Positions 38,596-48,040 of a DNA stretch of 64,000 nucleotides are shown piece after piece. Each line of letters begins with the position of its first letter. The stretch's first letter is position 1. Source of the DNA: Methylobacterium sp. 77. GTDB taxonomy: Bacteria; Pseudomonadota; Alphaproteobacteria; Rhizobiales; Beijerinckiaceae. The position numbers and the translations under genes are program-made. Below the pieces are notes generated by a model, which was not told where the DNA came from, ran no database searches, and saw only the letters and a list, made by a program, of their open reading frames with translations. The DNA is taken from the NCBI RefSeq assembly GCF_000372825.1, contig NZ_KB910516.1, positions 652,011-716,010 on the forward strand, written 5' to 3'.

Positions 38596-39270
38596 ATGAG
38601 TGTCACGCTCAGCGCGGAACCCGCCGATCTCACCTTCGATCCGGCTACGACCGCCCTCGTCATCATCGATATGCAGCGGGACTTCCTCGAACCGGGCGGG
38701 TTCGGCGAGACGCTGGGGAACGATGTCTCGCTCCTCCTTGCCGCGGTCCCGCCGTGCCAGCTCGTCCTCGCCGCCGCCCGAAGCGTCGGGATGCTCGTCG
38801 TGCATACACGCGAAGGTCACAAGCCAGACCTGTCGGATGCGCCGCCAGCCAAGCTCGAGCGCGGCGAACCGACCTCGCGGATCGGCGCGCCGGGTCCGAT
38901 GGGCCGGATCCTGATCCGCGGCGAACCCGGCCACGACATCGTGCCGGATCTCGCGCCGGTGCCGGGCGAAATCGTCATCGACAAGCCCGGCAAGGGCGCC
39001 TTCTACGCCACTGCATTCGGGGCCGTGCTCACCGAGCGAGGCATCGCCACGCTGCTCGTCTGCGGCGTCACGACGGAAGTCTGCGTGCATACGACGATCC
39101 GAGAAGGCAACGACCGCGGCTATCGCTGCGTCGCGCTCTCGGATTGCTGCGCCTCCTACTTCCCCGAATTCCATCGCGTCGGCCTGGAGATGATCAAGGC
39201 GCAGGGCGGCATCTTCGGCTGGGTCTCGTCGTCAGGCGCCGTCCTGGCGGCCCTGGCGGCGGCCAAATGA
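38596..39270 (+). CDS. Cysteine hydrolase of the isochorismatase family
   Basis: A 224-residue isochorismatase-fold amidohydrolase with the catalytic triad in place: Asp25 (VIIDMQRDF), Lys133 ([10 protein letters not shown]) and Cys163 (VTTEVCVHT). Members hydrolyse N-carbamoyl compounds, biuret or ureidoacrylate. Next to a permease and an AtzE-type amidase, a ureido or carbamoyl substrate from purine breakdown is likely. ATG 38596 gives the typical N-terminus; a GTG at 38569 is possible. Confidence 0.82.
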   Translation: MSVTLSAEPADLTFDPATTALVIIDMQRDFLEPGGFGETLGNDVSLLLAAVPPCQLVLAAARSVGMLVVHTREGHKPDLSDAPPAKLERGEPTSRIGAPGPMGRILIRGEPGHDIVPDLAPVPGEIVIDKPGKGAFYATAFGAVLTERGIATLLVCGVTTEVCVHTTIREGNDRGYRCVALSDCCASYFPEFHRVGLEMIKAQGGIFGWVSSSGAVLAALAAAK

Positions 39271-39317
39271 GGACGCGGCGACACGCTGGGGCGACGGCAG
39301 AACGGGGAGGGTGGATC

Positions 39318-40925
39318 ATGGCGTCGGGATCGTCTGCGAGCGGAAACACATCGGGGATCGGTGGCGCCTTCCGCCCCGCCCCCTGGGTGCCGGGGGATTG
39401 GAACGCCTTCTTCGGCTTCGGCACCAACATCCTGGTGAACCTCCTGGTGCTCACCGGATTGCTGCGCTTCGTCCTCGGCATGCCCGATTCCATCACCTTC
39501 GGGCGCATCCTGCCGGCCATCGGATTGATGCTCTGCCTCTCCACCGCCTATTACGGCTGGCTCGCCTACCGCCTGGCGAAGGCGACGGGCCGGGACGACG
39601 TCTGTGCCCTTCCGTCCGGCATCAGCGTGCCGCACATGTTCATCGTCGTCTTCGTGATCATGCTGCCAATCAAGCTCGCCACCGGCGACCCGGTGAAGGG
39701 CTGGGAGGCCGGCCTCGCCTGGGTCTTCATCCAGAGTTTCATCCTGATGATCGGCGGCTTCGTCGCCCCCGTCATCCGCCGGATCACGCCGCGCGCCGCG
39801 CTTCTCGGCACCCTTGCCGGCGTCTCGGTCACCTTCATCGCCATGCGGCCCGCACTGGAGATGATCACGACGCCGATCATCGGGGTCGTCTCCTTCGCCA
39901 TCATCCTCCTCGCCTGGTTCGGCGGCCTGCGCTACCCGGGCAGGCTTCCCGCCGGTCTCGTCGCCATCCTGTTCGGCATGACGGTGGCCTGGGGCGCCAA
40001 ACTGTTCGGCATCGACATGGGCGGCGTCAGCGGCCCCGGCTTCGTCAGCGCCATCCAGGGGATCGGCTTCTCGATTCCCCTGCCGGCCTTCGGCCACGTC
40101 TTCGGCGGGTTCGAGTTCATCGGGGTGATCCTCGTGACCGCGATCCCCTTCGGCATCTACGACCTCGTCGAGGCCATGGACAATGTCGAGAGCGCCGAGG
40201 TCGCCGGAGATTCCTATCCGACCACGCGCGTACTCACCGCCGACGGCGTCGTCAGCCTGATCGGCTGCATGATGGGCAACCCCTTCATCAACGCCGTCTA
40301 TATCGGCCATCCCGGCTGGAAGGCGATGGGCGGGCGGATCGGCTACTCGGTGGCCACGGGCCTCGTCATCCTGGCGCTGTGCTGGCTCAACCTCGTCTCG
40401 CTGCTCTCAAGCCTCGTGCCGGTGGTCGCGATCGCACCGATCCTACTCTACATCGGCATGCTGATCGGGGCGCAGGCGTTCCAGGAGACGCCGCATTCCC
40501 ATGCGCCGGCCATCGTCCTGGCCTTCGCGCCGCATCTCGCGGCCTGGGCCAAGACCCTCATCGACGGGGCGCTCGGCGCGGCCGGGACCAGCGCGGCGGC
40601 GGTGGGCCTCGACAAGCTCGGGCAGGTCGGCGTGCTCTACGGCGGGCTCGAAGTGCTCGGCGAGGGCGCGATCCTCGGCGGCCTGATCCTCGGCGCCATC
40701 GCGGTCTTCATCATCGAGCGGGACTTCGCCAAGGCGGCCGCCTTCTCCGCCGTGGGGGCGGTGATGACCTACTTCGGCTTCATGCACGGCCCCGCCGTGG
40801 GAATCGCCGTGAAGCCCGGCTTGGCCCTTGCTTATCTGATGGTGGCGGGGCTCCTCTATGCGGCGTCACGCGCGACCGCCAAGGAGCCGCTTCTGCCGGT
40901 CGCCTCAGCGGTGCCGGCGGAATAG
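39318..40925 (+). CDS. Nucleobase/xanthine-type permease (NCS2-like)
   Basis: A 535-residue membrane protein with about 12-14 helices, resembling xanthine/uracil and AzgA-related permeases (LTGLLRFVLGMPDSITFGRI, then VCALPSGISVPHMFIVVFVI, IYDLVEAMDNVESAEVAGDS). The conserved acidic EAMDNVESAEVAGD stretch fits the substrate/proton site of this superfamily. ATG 39318 follows ggggaggg. Substrate unproven; the downstream amidase module suggests a purine or its ureido breakdown product. Confidence 0.82.
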   Translation: MASGSSASGNTSGIGGAFRPAPWVPGDWNAFFGFGTNILVNLLVLTGLLRFVLGMPDSITFGRILPAIGLMLCLSTAYYGWLAYRLAKATGRDDVCALPSGISVPHMFIVVFVIMLPIKLATGDPVKGWEAGLAWVFIQSFILMIGGFVAPVIRRITPRAALLGTLAGVSVTFIAMRPALEMITTPIIGVVSFAIILLAWFGGLRYPGRLPAGLVAILFGMTVAWGAKLFGIDMGGVSGPGFVSAIQGIGFSIPLPAFGHVFGGFEFIGVILVTAIPFGIYDLVEAMDNVESAEVAGDSYPTTRVLTADGVVSLIGCMMGNPFINAVYIGHPGWKAMGGRIGYSVATGLVILALCWLNLVSLLSSLVPVVAIAPILLYIGMLIGAQAFQETPHSHAPAIVLAFAPHLAAWAKTLIDGALGAAGTSAAAVGLDKLGQVGVLYGGLEVLGEGAILGGLILGAIAVFIIERDFAKAAAFSAVGAVMTYFGFMHGPAVGIAVKPGLALAYLMVAGLLYAASRATAKEPLLPVASAVPAE

Positions 40926-40932
40926 GCGGACG

Positions 40933-41151
40933 ATGGCGATGACGATGGCCGAGACACCGAAGGCAGAGCCCGCACCGGGCGGGCTCCACACCTATATCGA
41001 TGCTGCCTCGGCCCTGCTGGGCATCCCCCTCGATCCCGCCTGGGTCGCGGCGGTGGGCGCGAACCTCACCGTGCTCCATGCGGCGTCCGGCCTCGTCGCT
41101 GGATTTCCCCTGCCCGACGTGGCGGAGCCGGCTCCGGTCTTCACGGCATGA
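40933..41151 (+). CDS. AtzG/HpxX-like small amidase subunit (DUF4089)
   Basis: A 72-residue protein of the DUF4089 family: YIDAASALLGIPLDPAWVAA, then VGANLTVLHAASGLVAGFPL. In characterised systems AtzG binds the AtzE amidase in a GatC-like way and is needed for its stability; HpxX is the equivalent in the oxalurate cluster. Its stop overlaps the amidase start by 4 bases, as expected for partner subunits. Confidence 0.85.
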   Translation: MAMTMAETPKAEPAPGGLHTYIDAASALLGIPLDPAWVAAVGANLTVLHAASGLVAGFPLPDVAEPAPVFTA

Positions 41152-42566
41152 GCGGCGGACGAGGCGACGAGAACAGCGATCCGAGCACGATGCACGCGGC
41201 CGACATTGCCCGGTCCGTCGGGAATGGGTCTACCAGTGCGCGCAGCGTGGTCGAGGCCGTGCTGGCGCGGATCGCGCGGGTGGATGCGTCGGTCAATGCC
41301 TTCACCGACATCCTGCCGGGACGCGCCCTCGGAAAGGCCGATGCCCTCGATGCGGCGAGAACCCGCGGAGAGGCGATGGGACCGCTCGCCGGGGTCCCCT
41401 TTGCGGTGAAGAACCTCATCGATATCGAGGGCCTGCCGACACGGGCGGGCTCCAGGATCAACCGCGACCTCGCCCCCGCCACGCGCGACGGCGCCTTGGT
41501 GAGACGGCTGGAGTCGGCCGGGGCCATCCTCGTGGGCGGCCTCAACATGGGCGAGTATGCCTATGATTTCACCGGCGAGAACGTCCATGACGGCCCGACT
41601 CGCAACCCGCACGATCTCGGACACATGTCGGGCGGCTCATCCGGAGGATCGGGGGGCGCCATCGGTGCGGGCCTCGTTCCCCTGGCGCTCGGCTCCGACA
41701 CCAACGGCTCGATCCGCGTCCCTTCGGCGTTCTGCGGCTGCTTCGGGCTGAAGCCCACCTACGGCCGGCTGACGCGGGCGGGAAGCTTCCCCTTCGTCGG
41801 CAGCCTCGACCATCTCGGTCCGATGGCGCGCAGCGTCACCGACCTCGCCTTGTCCTACGATGCCATGCAGGGCCCCGATCCCGACGATCCGGTGGCGACG
41901 ACCCGCGCGCACGACCTCACCATGCCGAGCCTCGATGACGGGATCGGCGACCTGCGCATCGCGGTCGCCGGCGGTTATTTCGCCCGTGGCGGCGACCCCG
42001 AGGCCTTCGCGGCTGTGGACACCGTCGTCGCGGCGCTCGACTGTGAGCGCCGGGTCGAAATCCCCGAAGCCGCGCGGGCGCGCGCCGCCGCCTACGTCAT
42101 CACCGCCGCCGAGGGTGCTGCCCTCCATCTCGACCGGTTGCGGAGCCGGGCCGCCGATTTCGACCCGGCCGTGCGTGACCGGTTGATCGCGGGCGCGATG
42201 ATCCCAGCCCCCTTCGTCGAACGTGCACAGCGCTTCCGCCGCTGGTACAGGGCGGCCATGCTCGACCTGTTCCGCGAGGTCGACATCATCCTCGCTCCCT
42301 CGACTCCGTGCCGGGCTCCGAAATCCGGTCAGATCAGCTTCGTCCTCGATGGAGTGACCCTGCCGGTGCGGGCGAATATCGGCGTCTTCACCCAGCCGAT
42401 CTCCTTCATCGGCCTGCCCGTGGTGGCGGTGCCGGTACGGATCGATGACGGCTTGCCGCTCGGTGTCCAGATCATCGCCGCCCCGTGGCGCGAGGACCTG
42501 GCGTTTCGGGTCGCGAGGCACCTCGAGCGGAACGGCGTCGTCTCCGCGCCGCATGCCGCGCTGTGA
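41148..42566 (+). CDS. AtzE/HpxY-family amidase
   Basis: A 472-residue amidase-signature enzyme with the Ser-Ser-Lys triad visible: Lys88 (PFAVKNL), the Ser pair 164-165 in SGGSSGGSGG, and the nucleophile Ser188 in SDTNGSIRVPS. AtzE hydrolyses 1-carboxybiuret in s-triazine breakdown; HpxY is its counterpart in oxalurate use. The DUF4089 protein before it and HpxZ-like protein after it give the exact three-gene module of these routes. Which substrate applies cannot be told from sequence; the purine context favours an oxalurate- or ureido-type acid. Confidence 0.87.
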   Translation: MSGGRGDENSDPSTMHAADIARSVGNGSTSARSVVEAVLARIARVDASVNAFTDILPGRALGKADALDAARTRGEAMGPLAGVPFAVKNLIDIEGLPTRAGSRINRDLAPATRDGALVRRLESAGAILVGGLNMGEYAYDFTGENVHDGPTRNPHDLGHMSGGSSGGSGGAIGAGLVPLALGSDTNGSIRVPSAFCGCFGLKPTYGRLTRAGSFPFVGSLDHLGPMARSVTDLALSYDAMQGPDPDDPVATTRAHDLTMPSLDDGIGDLRIAVAGGYFARGGDPEAFAAVDTVVAALDCERRVEIPEAARARAAAYVITAAEGAALHLDRLRSRAADFDPAVRDRLIAGAMIPAPFVERAQRFRRWYRAAMLDLFREVDIILAPSTPCRAPKSGQISFVLDGVTLPVRANIGVFTQPISFIGLPVVAVPVRIDDGLPLGVQIIAAPWREDLAFRVARHLERNGVVSAPHAAL

Positions 42567-42574
42567 GAGATCCG

Positions 42575-42955
42575 ATGCAGATCGATGCGCCCGACGTGAT
42601 CGCCGAGGTCGAGGCCGCCTTCGCGGCCTACGAGACCGCCCTCGTTGGAAACGACGTGGCGACGCTCGAGGCCCTGTTCCACGACGATCCCCGCACCATC
42701 CGCTATGGCGGAGGCGAGAACCTCTACGGCATGGACGCGATCCGCGCCTTCCGCCGCGCCCGCTCGCCGGCCGGGCTGGAGCGCACCCTCTCCGACACCG
42801 TGATCAGCAGTTACGGGCGCGATGCGGCCGTGGCGATGACGCTGTTCCGGCGCGAGGGATCACCGGGAAAGATCGGCCGGCAGAGCCAGACCTGGATCCG
42901 TTTCCCCGACGGGTGGAAGGTCGTGGCCGCCCATGTGAGCGTCATCGACGGGTAG
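42575..42955 (+). CDS. HpxZ/AtzH-like protein (DUF3225, NTF2-like)
   Basis: A 126-residue NTF2-like protein: EVEAAFAAYETALVGNDVAT, then LEALFHDDPRTIRYGGGENL, YGMDAIRAFRRARSP and WIRFPDGWKVVAAHVSVIDG. This is the DUF3225/HpxZ pattern. AtzH has been linked to dicarboxyammelide hydrolysis in related clusters. It begins 8 bases after the amidase stop and closes the plus-strand operon. Confidence 0.85.
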   Translation: MQIDAPDVIAEVEAAFAAYETALVGNDVATLEALFHDDPRTIRYGGGENLYGMDAIRAFRRARSPAGLERTLSDTVISSYGRDAAVAMTLFRREGSPGKIGRQSQTWIRFPDGWKVVAAHVSVIDG

Positions 42956-43047
42956 CGCAGCGCGCGCCCGTCTCACCTTGCCCGGACTCTGGGACCGAAG
43001 CAGAGGATGATCCGGGATCCGGTATCGAGACGGACCGCCGCAGCGGC

Positions 43048-43605
43048 TCAGCCTTCCTTAGGCGTCGGCTCGGACGCGACGCGGCGCAGGCGGCCCTTGC
43101 GCTTCTCGTACTGGAACATCGAGGTCAGGGTCGGATCGCTGAGGGCCGGCGAGGAGGCCGGGGGCTCGGGCGCCTGCGACGGCAAAGCCGGCACGACGAG
43201 TGTTCTCCGGAGGAGAGCGAGGCGGGTCACCTCGCGATCGCGCCGGATGGTGGCTGCGACGGCGGTGTCGGCGAGGATCGTCGCGCTGGCGTCGTCGGCG
43301 AAGGTCGCCACGAGGATCGTCGCGGTGTTGGCCGAAGCCTCGAAAGCGTCGAGCCCGATGCCGACGAAGGAAGCCGCGAAGCCGAATGGAGACGGCAATG
43401 CCTTGGTGGAAGTGGCGAGCGCCCCTTGGAGACCGCGCACGATGTCGCCGCTCCAATGCGGCTCAGGCGCCGGCTCGGCGGGCATGCCGATATCGGAGAG
43501 ATCCTCCACGCCGAGGACGTCCCCATTGGGCATGCGGAAGACGCCGTCTTCGTAGGTGGCCGCCCCTTCGCCGAAGGAGCCTGCTGTGATCCGAATATCC
43601 GTCAT
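43048..43605 (-). CDS. Hypothetical protein, 185 residues
   Basis: Starts MTDIRITAGSFGEGAATYED, with an acidic N-terminus, a hydrophobic middle (FGFAASFVGIGLDAFEASAN), then an Ala/Thr-rich helical section and a basic end (KRKGRLRRVASEPTPKEG). No family recognised and no clear signal peptide. It sits between the amidase operon and selO, and is convergent with the former. Confidence 0.6.
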   Translation of the reverse strand: MTDIRITAGSFGEGAATYEDGVFRMPNGDVLGVEDLSDIGMPAEPAPEPHWSGDIVRGLQGALATSTKALPSPFGFAASFVGIGLDAFEASANTATILVATFADDASATILADTAVAATIRRDREVTRLALLRRTLVVPALPSQAPEPPASSPALSDPTLTSMFQYEKRKGRLRRVASEPTPKEG

Positions 43606-43681
43606 CGTGCCGTCCCGGCGAACGTCACCCGCCGCCATTGCCGAAAACTACGCAGCCGTGTGTCGGAAACAGGGCGTTCCG

Positions 43682-45112
43682 TCAGGTGAGAGGTGCAGGC
43701 GCCGTGCCATAGGCCTCCGCCATCTCGGCGATGGCATCGAGTTTGGCATGGAGCGCGGACCAGTCGTCGCGCCCGGCGATGGGGTCCCACAGGGATTCGA
43801 CCTCGTCGACCAGCATGGTGCAGGGCTCTCGTCGCGCGAAATACGGGTGGTCGAGCCGCACTCCCACTGCCGGAGAAAGGGCTGCGAGGCTGGCCCTAAC
43901 GGCGGCGAAATCCTCGCTCTCGTAGAGAGAGGCGGAGGGGCTCGCCGCGGCACGCTCCGCGCTTGCGAGGCCGCCATACCAGTCGAAGAAGGTCTGCTCG
44001 AACGGGGCCCGACTTCTCGCGAGGAATCCCCAGAAGGCGGCGACGAACCGGTGCAGGTCCGCCTCGTTCGCCGGCTTGGCGAGACCGAGGCGGGCAAGCA
44101 GGGCTTCGGCGAAGGAATCCTGCAGGCTCGGCCGGAAGACCTTCAAAGCCCCTTCGAGAGCATCGCGGTCGGCGAGCGGCATCAGGCATTCCGCGAGACG
44201 GCTGAGGTTCCAGAACAAAGCCTCCGGCTGGCGGCCGAAACTGTAGAGCCCGTGGACATCGAAATAGGCGGCGGTGAAGCCGGGATCGCTCGTCGGCGCA
44301 AAGCGCCACGGTCCGTAATCGAAGCTCTCGCCGGTGATGTTGATGTTGTCGGTGTTGAGCACCCCATGGACGAAGCCCGCCGCCATCCACTGGGCGCCCG
44401 TGCGGGCGACCCGGCGGCTTACCTCTTCCAGAAAGGCGACGGCACGCGGACCGGTCTCCTCGCGCCACGCCTCCGGCAGGTAGGTCCGCACCGCATAATC
44501 GAGGAGCTTTTCGGTGTTGTGCGGCTCGTCGAGCGCCAGCAGGCGCTGGAAGCTGCCGATCCGGATGTGGGAATGGCTGAGACGAACCAGCACGCTGGAC
44601 CGGGTGGGCGAGGGCTCGTCGCCGCGCTCCAGTTCCTCGCCGGTCTCGATCAGGCTGAAGGTCTTCGACGTGTCGACGCCGAGCGCTTCCAGCATGGAGG
44701 TGGCGAGGATCTCGCGCATGCCTCCCTTCAAGGTCAGGCGCCCATCGGCTGTGCGCGACCAGGGCGTGGTGCCGCTGCCCTTGGTGGCGAGGTCGAGGAG
44801 GCGCCCGTCGGCGAGGTCGTGGAGCTGCGCGAACAGGAAGCCGCGCCCGTCGCCGAGATCGGGGTTGTACGAGCGGAACTGGTGGCCGTGGTAGCGCAGC
44901 GCCAGGGGCTGGGGCAGGCTGCCCGCCAGCGGCTGGAACCGGCCGAAATGCGCGACCCACTCCGCGTCGGAGAGATCGTCGAGCCCGACACGCGCCGACC
45001 AGGGCCGGTTGCGATACCGCAGGATCGTCTTCGGAAAATCGGCGGCGGCGACGACGTCGTAGAAATCGGGACCGAGTTCGGTGTGCTTGGCGGCGGGACG
45101 GGCTGATGGCAT
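43682..45112 (-). CDS. selO: SelO-family protein adenylyltransferase (YdiU)
   Basis: A 476-residue pseudokinase-fold enzyme. SelO proteins transfer AMP to Ser/Thr/Tyr of target proteins in redox control. Visible motifs are YHGHQFRSYNPDLGDGRGFL, then DLATKGSGTTPWSRTADGRL (glycine-rich loop and Lys), LVRLSHSHIRIGSFQRLLAL and MAAGFVHGVLNTDNINITGE with the DYGPWRF metal site. The frame stays open far upstream, but similarity starts at ATG 45110-45112 (MPSARPAAKHTELGPDFYD). Confidence 0.92.
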   Translation of the reverse strand: MPSARPAAKHTELGPDFYDVVAAADFPKTILRYRNRPWSARVGLDDLSDAEWVAHFGRFQPLAGSLPQPLALRYHGHQFRSYNPDLGDGRGFLFAQLHDLADGRLLDLATKGSGTTPWSRTADGRLTLKGGMREILATSMLEALGVDTSKTFSLIETGEELERGDEPSPTRSSVLVRLSHSHIRIGSFQRLLALDEPHNTEKLLDYAVRTYLPEAWREETGPRAVAFLEEVSRRVARTGAQWMAAGFVHGVLNTDNINITGESFDYGPWRFAPTSDPGFTAAYFDVHGLYSFGRQPEALFWNLSRLAECLMPLADRDALEGALKVFRPSLQDSFAEALLARLGLAKPANEADLHRFVAAFWGFLARSRAPFEQTFFDWYGGLASAERAAASPSASLYESEDFAAVRASLAALSPAVGVRLDHPYFARREPCTMLVDEVESLWDPIAGRDDWSALHAKLDAIAEMAEAYGTAPAPLT

Positions 45113-45213
45113 GGGCGGGCGCGGGTTTCCTGCGATGTCGGCAAGGACTCTAGCGAGAGCGGGCCGGCGATGACAGCCGTCCCTCGCATCCGCGAGCGCC
45201 CATCGGTGGAGGC

Positions 45214-45708
45214 TCATGCCCCTTCGAACCGGCGCTGCTCCGCACGGCTCGCCAGGATGACGACCTTGCCGGGGAACCGCTCGATCAGGGCGAGGTTCCG
45301 GGCCCGCCTCTTGCGGTTCCAGGTCCAGACGTAGCGCAGGAACTCGATATCGAGCCGTTCCGGGCATCCGCGTGCCGCATCTGGCCGGACCCGGCCGAAG
45401 CTCGCCACCAGGCGGCGGATCACCCGCGCCATCGTCAGCCAAGCGGCCAGATCGAGATAGACCAGGGTGTCCGCCGCCTCGAAGCGCGGCCCGATGGTGT
45501 CGGTGTAGTTCCCATCGATGATCCAGCGCGGGAGGGTCGCGAGACGCTCCACCTCGGCGCGGAACTCTTCCGGCGGCATGGGCTCCCAGCCCGGACGGAA
45601 ATAGGCCTGATCGAGGTGAAAGACGGGCAGGCGATGGGCGGCGCCGAGGCGTCTCGCCAGGGTCGATTTCCCGCTTCCCGGCGGCCCCATAATGATCACG
45701 CGCTGCAT
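45214..45708 (-). CDS. P-loop kinase-like protein (topology-modulation/FlaR family)
   Basis: A 164-residue nucleotide-binding protein with Walker A IIMGPPGSGKSTLARRLG (residues 5-22), the LDQAYFRPGWEPMP stretch and IIDGNYTDTIGPRFEAADTL typical of small adenylate-kinase-like P-loop proteins. The substrate is unknown. It starts 51 bases after the uricase stop on the same strand, so it may share its transcript. Confidence 0.8.
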   Translation of the reverse strand: MQRVIIMGPPGSGKSTLARRLGAAHRLPVFHLDQAYFRPGWEPMPPEEFRAEVERLATLPRWIIDGNYTDTIGPRFEAADTLVYLDLAAWLTMARVIRRLVASFGRVRPDAARGCPERLDIEFLRYVWTWNRKRRARNLALIERFPGKVVILASRAEQRRFEGA

Positions 45709-45759
45709 GCGGACAAACCTCGTCGACGAGCGGCCAGCCCCGCCAGAGTGTGCGTCGCG

Positions 45760-46602
45760 CTACCCCTCCCGCCCGATCGTCGCCTCGATCTGTCCATGCG
45801 GCTCGTCGGTGGGCAGGAACACCGCGTTCGGGTTGTCGAGGCCGAAGGGCGCGAGGTTGATCGGGATGTAGTGCTTGTTGGGCATGGCGAAGGCGATCTC
45901 GGCGATCTCCGGGATCGCGGCGAGCACCGCTTCGCCCATCCGGTACATGCTGTCCTGGACGCCGTGGCTGTAGGTGGTGCCGAACACCTCGATCAGGATC
46001 GCCAGCACGAGGGCATTGGCGGTGGCGTAATCCGCTGGAATTCCCGTCCAGGTCCAGGTCGCATCCATGCTGGTGGCGGCGATGCGGTCGGTGGTGTCGG
46101 CCAGCGTGCGAAAATGGTCGTCGACGAAATCGGCCCAGCCGGATTGGGTCGTCTTCATCAACGTGTAGCCGCGCAGGCCCGATTTCAGCACCGATCCGGC
46201 GCGGTTCGCGGTGAGCTTGACGAAGCCGACACCGTTGCCGTCGAGGGTGAAGGTGTGGCCGTGCGGTTCGCCGGCGAAGGCATGGCGCAGCCACCGCGTC
46301 TCACGCGCCTCGATCACGACCTCCTCGACCTGGGGATAGGTGTCGAGGAAGACGGACGCCACGGCGCCGACGAAGGCTTCCTTCTCCGCCGAGAGATTCC
46401 TGGCGGCGGTCACGTTGACGATGTTCTTGACGCTGTCGGTGGCGACGCAGGCCCGGTTGTCGCCCTCCGTCCAGGCGCGGTCGAAAGCGCCCTTCATCAG
46501 CACCTTCAGGTCGAGTTCGCGCGGGGTATGGTGGTCGCCGTCGCGCCCCAGCCGCATCACCCGCACCCGTCCCTTGCCGTAGGTCGACGCCGTCAGGGCC
46601 AT
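45760..46602 (-). CDS. Uricase (urate oxidase)
   Basis: Oxidises urate to 5-hydroxyisourate with O2, without a cofactor. The 280-residue T-fold protein has the catalytic Lys10 (STYGKGRVRV) and Thr55 (ACVATDSVKN), then RDNLS-like ARNLSAEKEAFVG, and the C-terminal FAMPNKHYIPINLAPFGLDN signature. It lies 22 bases after the urate-type permease gene on the same strand, and its product is the substrate of the UraH domain encoded divergently. Confidence 0.94.
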   Translation of the reverse strand: MALTASTYGKGRVRVMRLGRDGDHHTPRELDLKVLMKGAFDRAWTEGDNRACVATDSVKNIVNVTAARNLSAEKEAFVGAVASVFLDTYPQVEEVVIEARETRWLRHAFAGEPHGHTFTLDGNGVGFVKLTANRAGSVLKSGLRGYTLMKTTQSGWADFVDDHFRTLADTTDRIAATSMDATWTWTGIPADYATANALVLAILIEVFGTTYSHGVQDSMYRMGEAVLAAIPEIAEIAFAMPNKHYIPINLAPFGLDNPNAVFLPTDEPHGQIEATIGREG

Positions 46603-46624
46603 GGTCGGTTCCTTCTCGTTCGGC

Positions 46625-48040
46625 TCAGGCTTCGGCCGCATGGGCGATGCGGGTCGCCTCGGATCGCGCCGAAGCCGCGTCGTCGAGGCCGTTGAAGAAC
46701 AGGTTGAGCACCACTGCCGCGAGGGCCGCGAGCAGAATGCCGGATTCGAGCAGCGGATGCAGCGCATGCGGCATCTGCTTGAAGAAGTTCGGGGCGACGA
46801 GCGGGATCAGGCCGAACCCCACCGACACGGCGACGATGAAGAGGTTGTTGCGGTTGCGCGCAAAATCCACCGAACCGAGGATGCGGGCCCCGGTGGCCGC
46901 CACCATGCCGAACATCACCAGCCCGGCGCCACCCAGGACGCATTGCGGCACCGCCTCCACGAGGGCCGCGAGCTTCGGGATCAGGCCGAGGCCGAGCATG
47001 ATGAAGCCGCCCACCACCGCCACGTAGCGCGAGCGCACGCCGGTGACCCCGACGAGGCCGATATTCTGCGAGAACGAGCTGTAGGGGAAGGTGTTGAACA
47101 CACCGCCGAGCAGCGTCCCGAGGCCGTCCGCGCGCAGGCCGCGACCGAGACGCTCCTCGTCGACCGGGTCGTCGGTGATCTCGGCCAGCGCCAGGAACAT
47201 GCCTGTGGATTCGATCATCACCACCACCATCACGAGGCAGAGGGTCAGGCTCGCCACGAGGTCGAATTTCGGCCAGCCGAAGGCGAAGGGCCGCACGATG
47301 TCGAACCAGGGTGCGGTGCCGACGCGGGTGAGGTCGACCAGGCCGAACAGGCCGGCGGCCAGCATGCCGGTGACGATGCCGATGAGCACCGAGGCGGAGG
47401 CGACGAAGCCCCTGGCGTAACGCGTGAGCAGGAGGATCACGACGAGGACGAAGAGGGCGATCCCGAGGAAGAGCGGCGCACCGTATTGCGGGTTGCCGAC
47501 GCCGCCGCCGGCCCAGTTCACGCCGACCCGCATCAGCGAGATGCCGATGACGAGGATCACCGTGCCGGTGACGACGGGGGGAAACAGCGGCAGCAACCTG
47601 CCGACGAGGGGGCCGGCGAGGAACGCGAACAGGCCGGAGACGATCACCGCCCCGTAGATGCCGGCGAGGCCGAGTTCGGGATTGGTCCCCATGGCGACCA
47701 TCGGCGTCACCGCCGCGAAGGTGACGCCCATCATCACCGGCATGCGGATGCCGATTCCGGGCAGGCCCCAGGACTGGACCAGGGTGGCGAGACCGCAGGC
47801 GAAGAGGTCGGCGCTGACGAGGAGGGCGACCTGCTCCGGCGCCAGACCCAGCGCCCGCCCGACGATGAGCGGCACCGCCACGGCGCCGGCATACATGACG
47901 AGGACGTGCTGGAGGCCGAGGAAGAGCAATGCGGCCGGCGCCACCGACGCGGGACTTTTCGCGTCCGCCCGCGCGTCGGGGGAGGTGGTGCGGGTGGCGT
48001 CGGAGGGAGAGCTTTCGATCAAGGCCACAGCTCCCGGCAT
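46625..48040 (-). CDS. Purine/urate permease, NCS2 family
   Basis: A 471-residue NCS2 symporter (UacT/PucK-like) with about 12-14 helices: LFLGLQHVLVMYAGAVAVPL, then LGLAPEQVALLVSADLFACG, LPGIGIRMPVMMGVTFAAVT, and the QNIGLVGVTGVRSRYVA signature near the end of the core. It immediately precedes uricase, so urate uptake is likely. ATG 48038-48040 is preferred; an in-frame ATG at 48232 would add 64 low-complexity residues unlike the family. Confidence 0.9.
   Translation of the reverse strand: MPGAVALIESSPSDATRTTSPDARADAKSPASVAPAALLFLGLQHVLVMYAGAVAVPLIVGRALGLAPEQVALLVSADLFACGLATLVQSWGLPGIGIRMPVMMGVTFAAVTPMVAMGTNPELGLAGIYGAVIVSGLFAFLAGPLVGRLLPLFPPVVTGTVILVIGISLMRVGVNWAGGGVGNPQYGAPLFLGIALFVLVVILLLTRYARGFVASASVLIGIVTGMLAAGLFGLVDLTRVGTAPWFDIVRPFAFGWPKFDLVASLTLCLVMVVVMIESTGMFLALAEITDDPVDEERLGRGLRADGLGTLLGGVFNTFPYSSFSQNIGLVGVTGVRSRYVAVVGGFIMLGLGLIPKLAALVEAVPQCVLGGAGLVMFGMVAATGARILGSVDFARNRNNLFIVAVSVGFGLIPLVAPNFFKQMPHALHPLLESGILLAALAAVVLNLFFNGLDDAASARSEATRIAHAAEA

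Noticed and set aside
45112..46294. Upstream extension of the selO frame, open for nearly 400 more codons
   Set aside because: It overlaps the kinase-like gene and uricase in another frame and carries no similarity to SelO; the family N-terminus begins at 45112.
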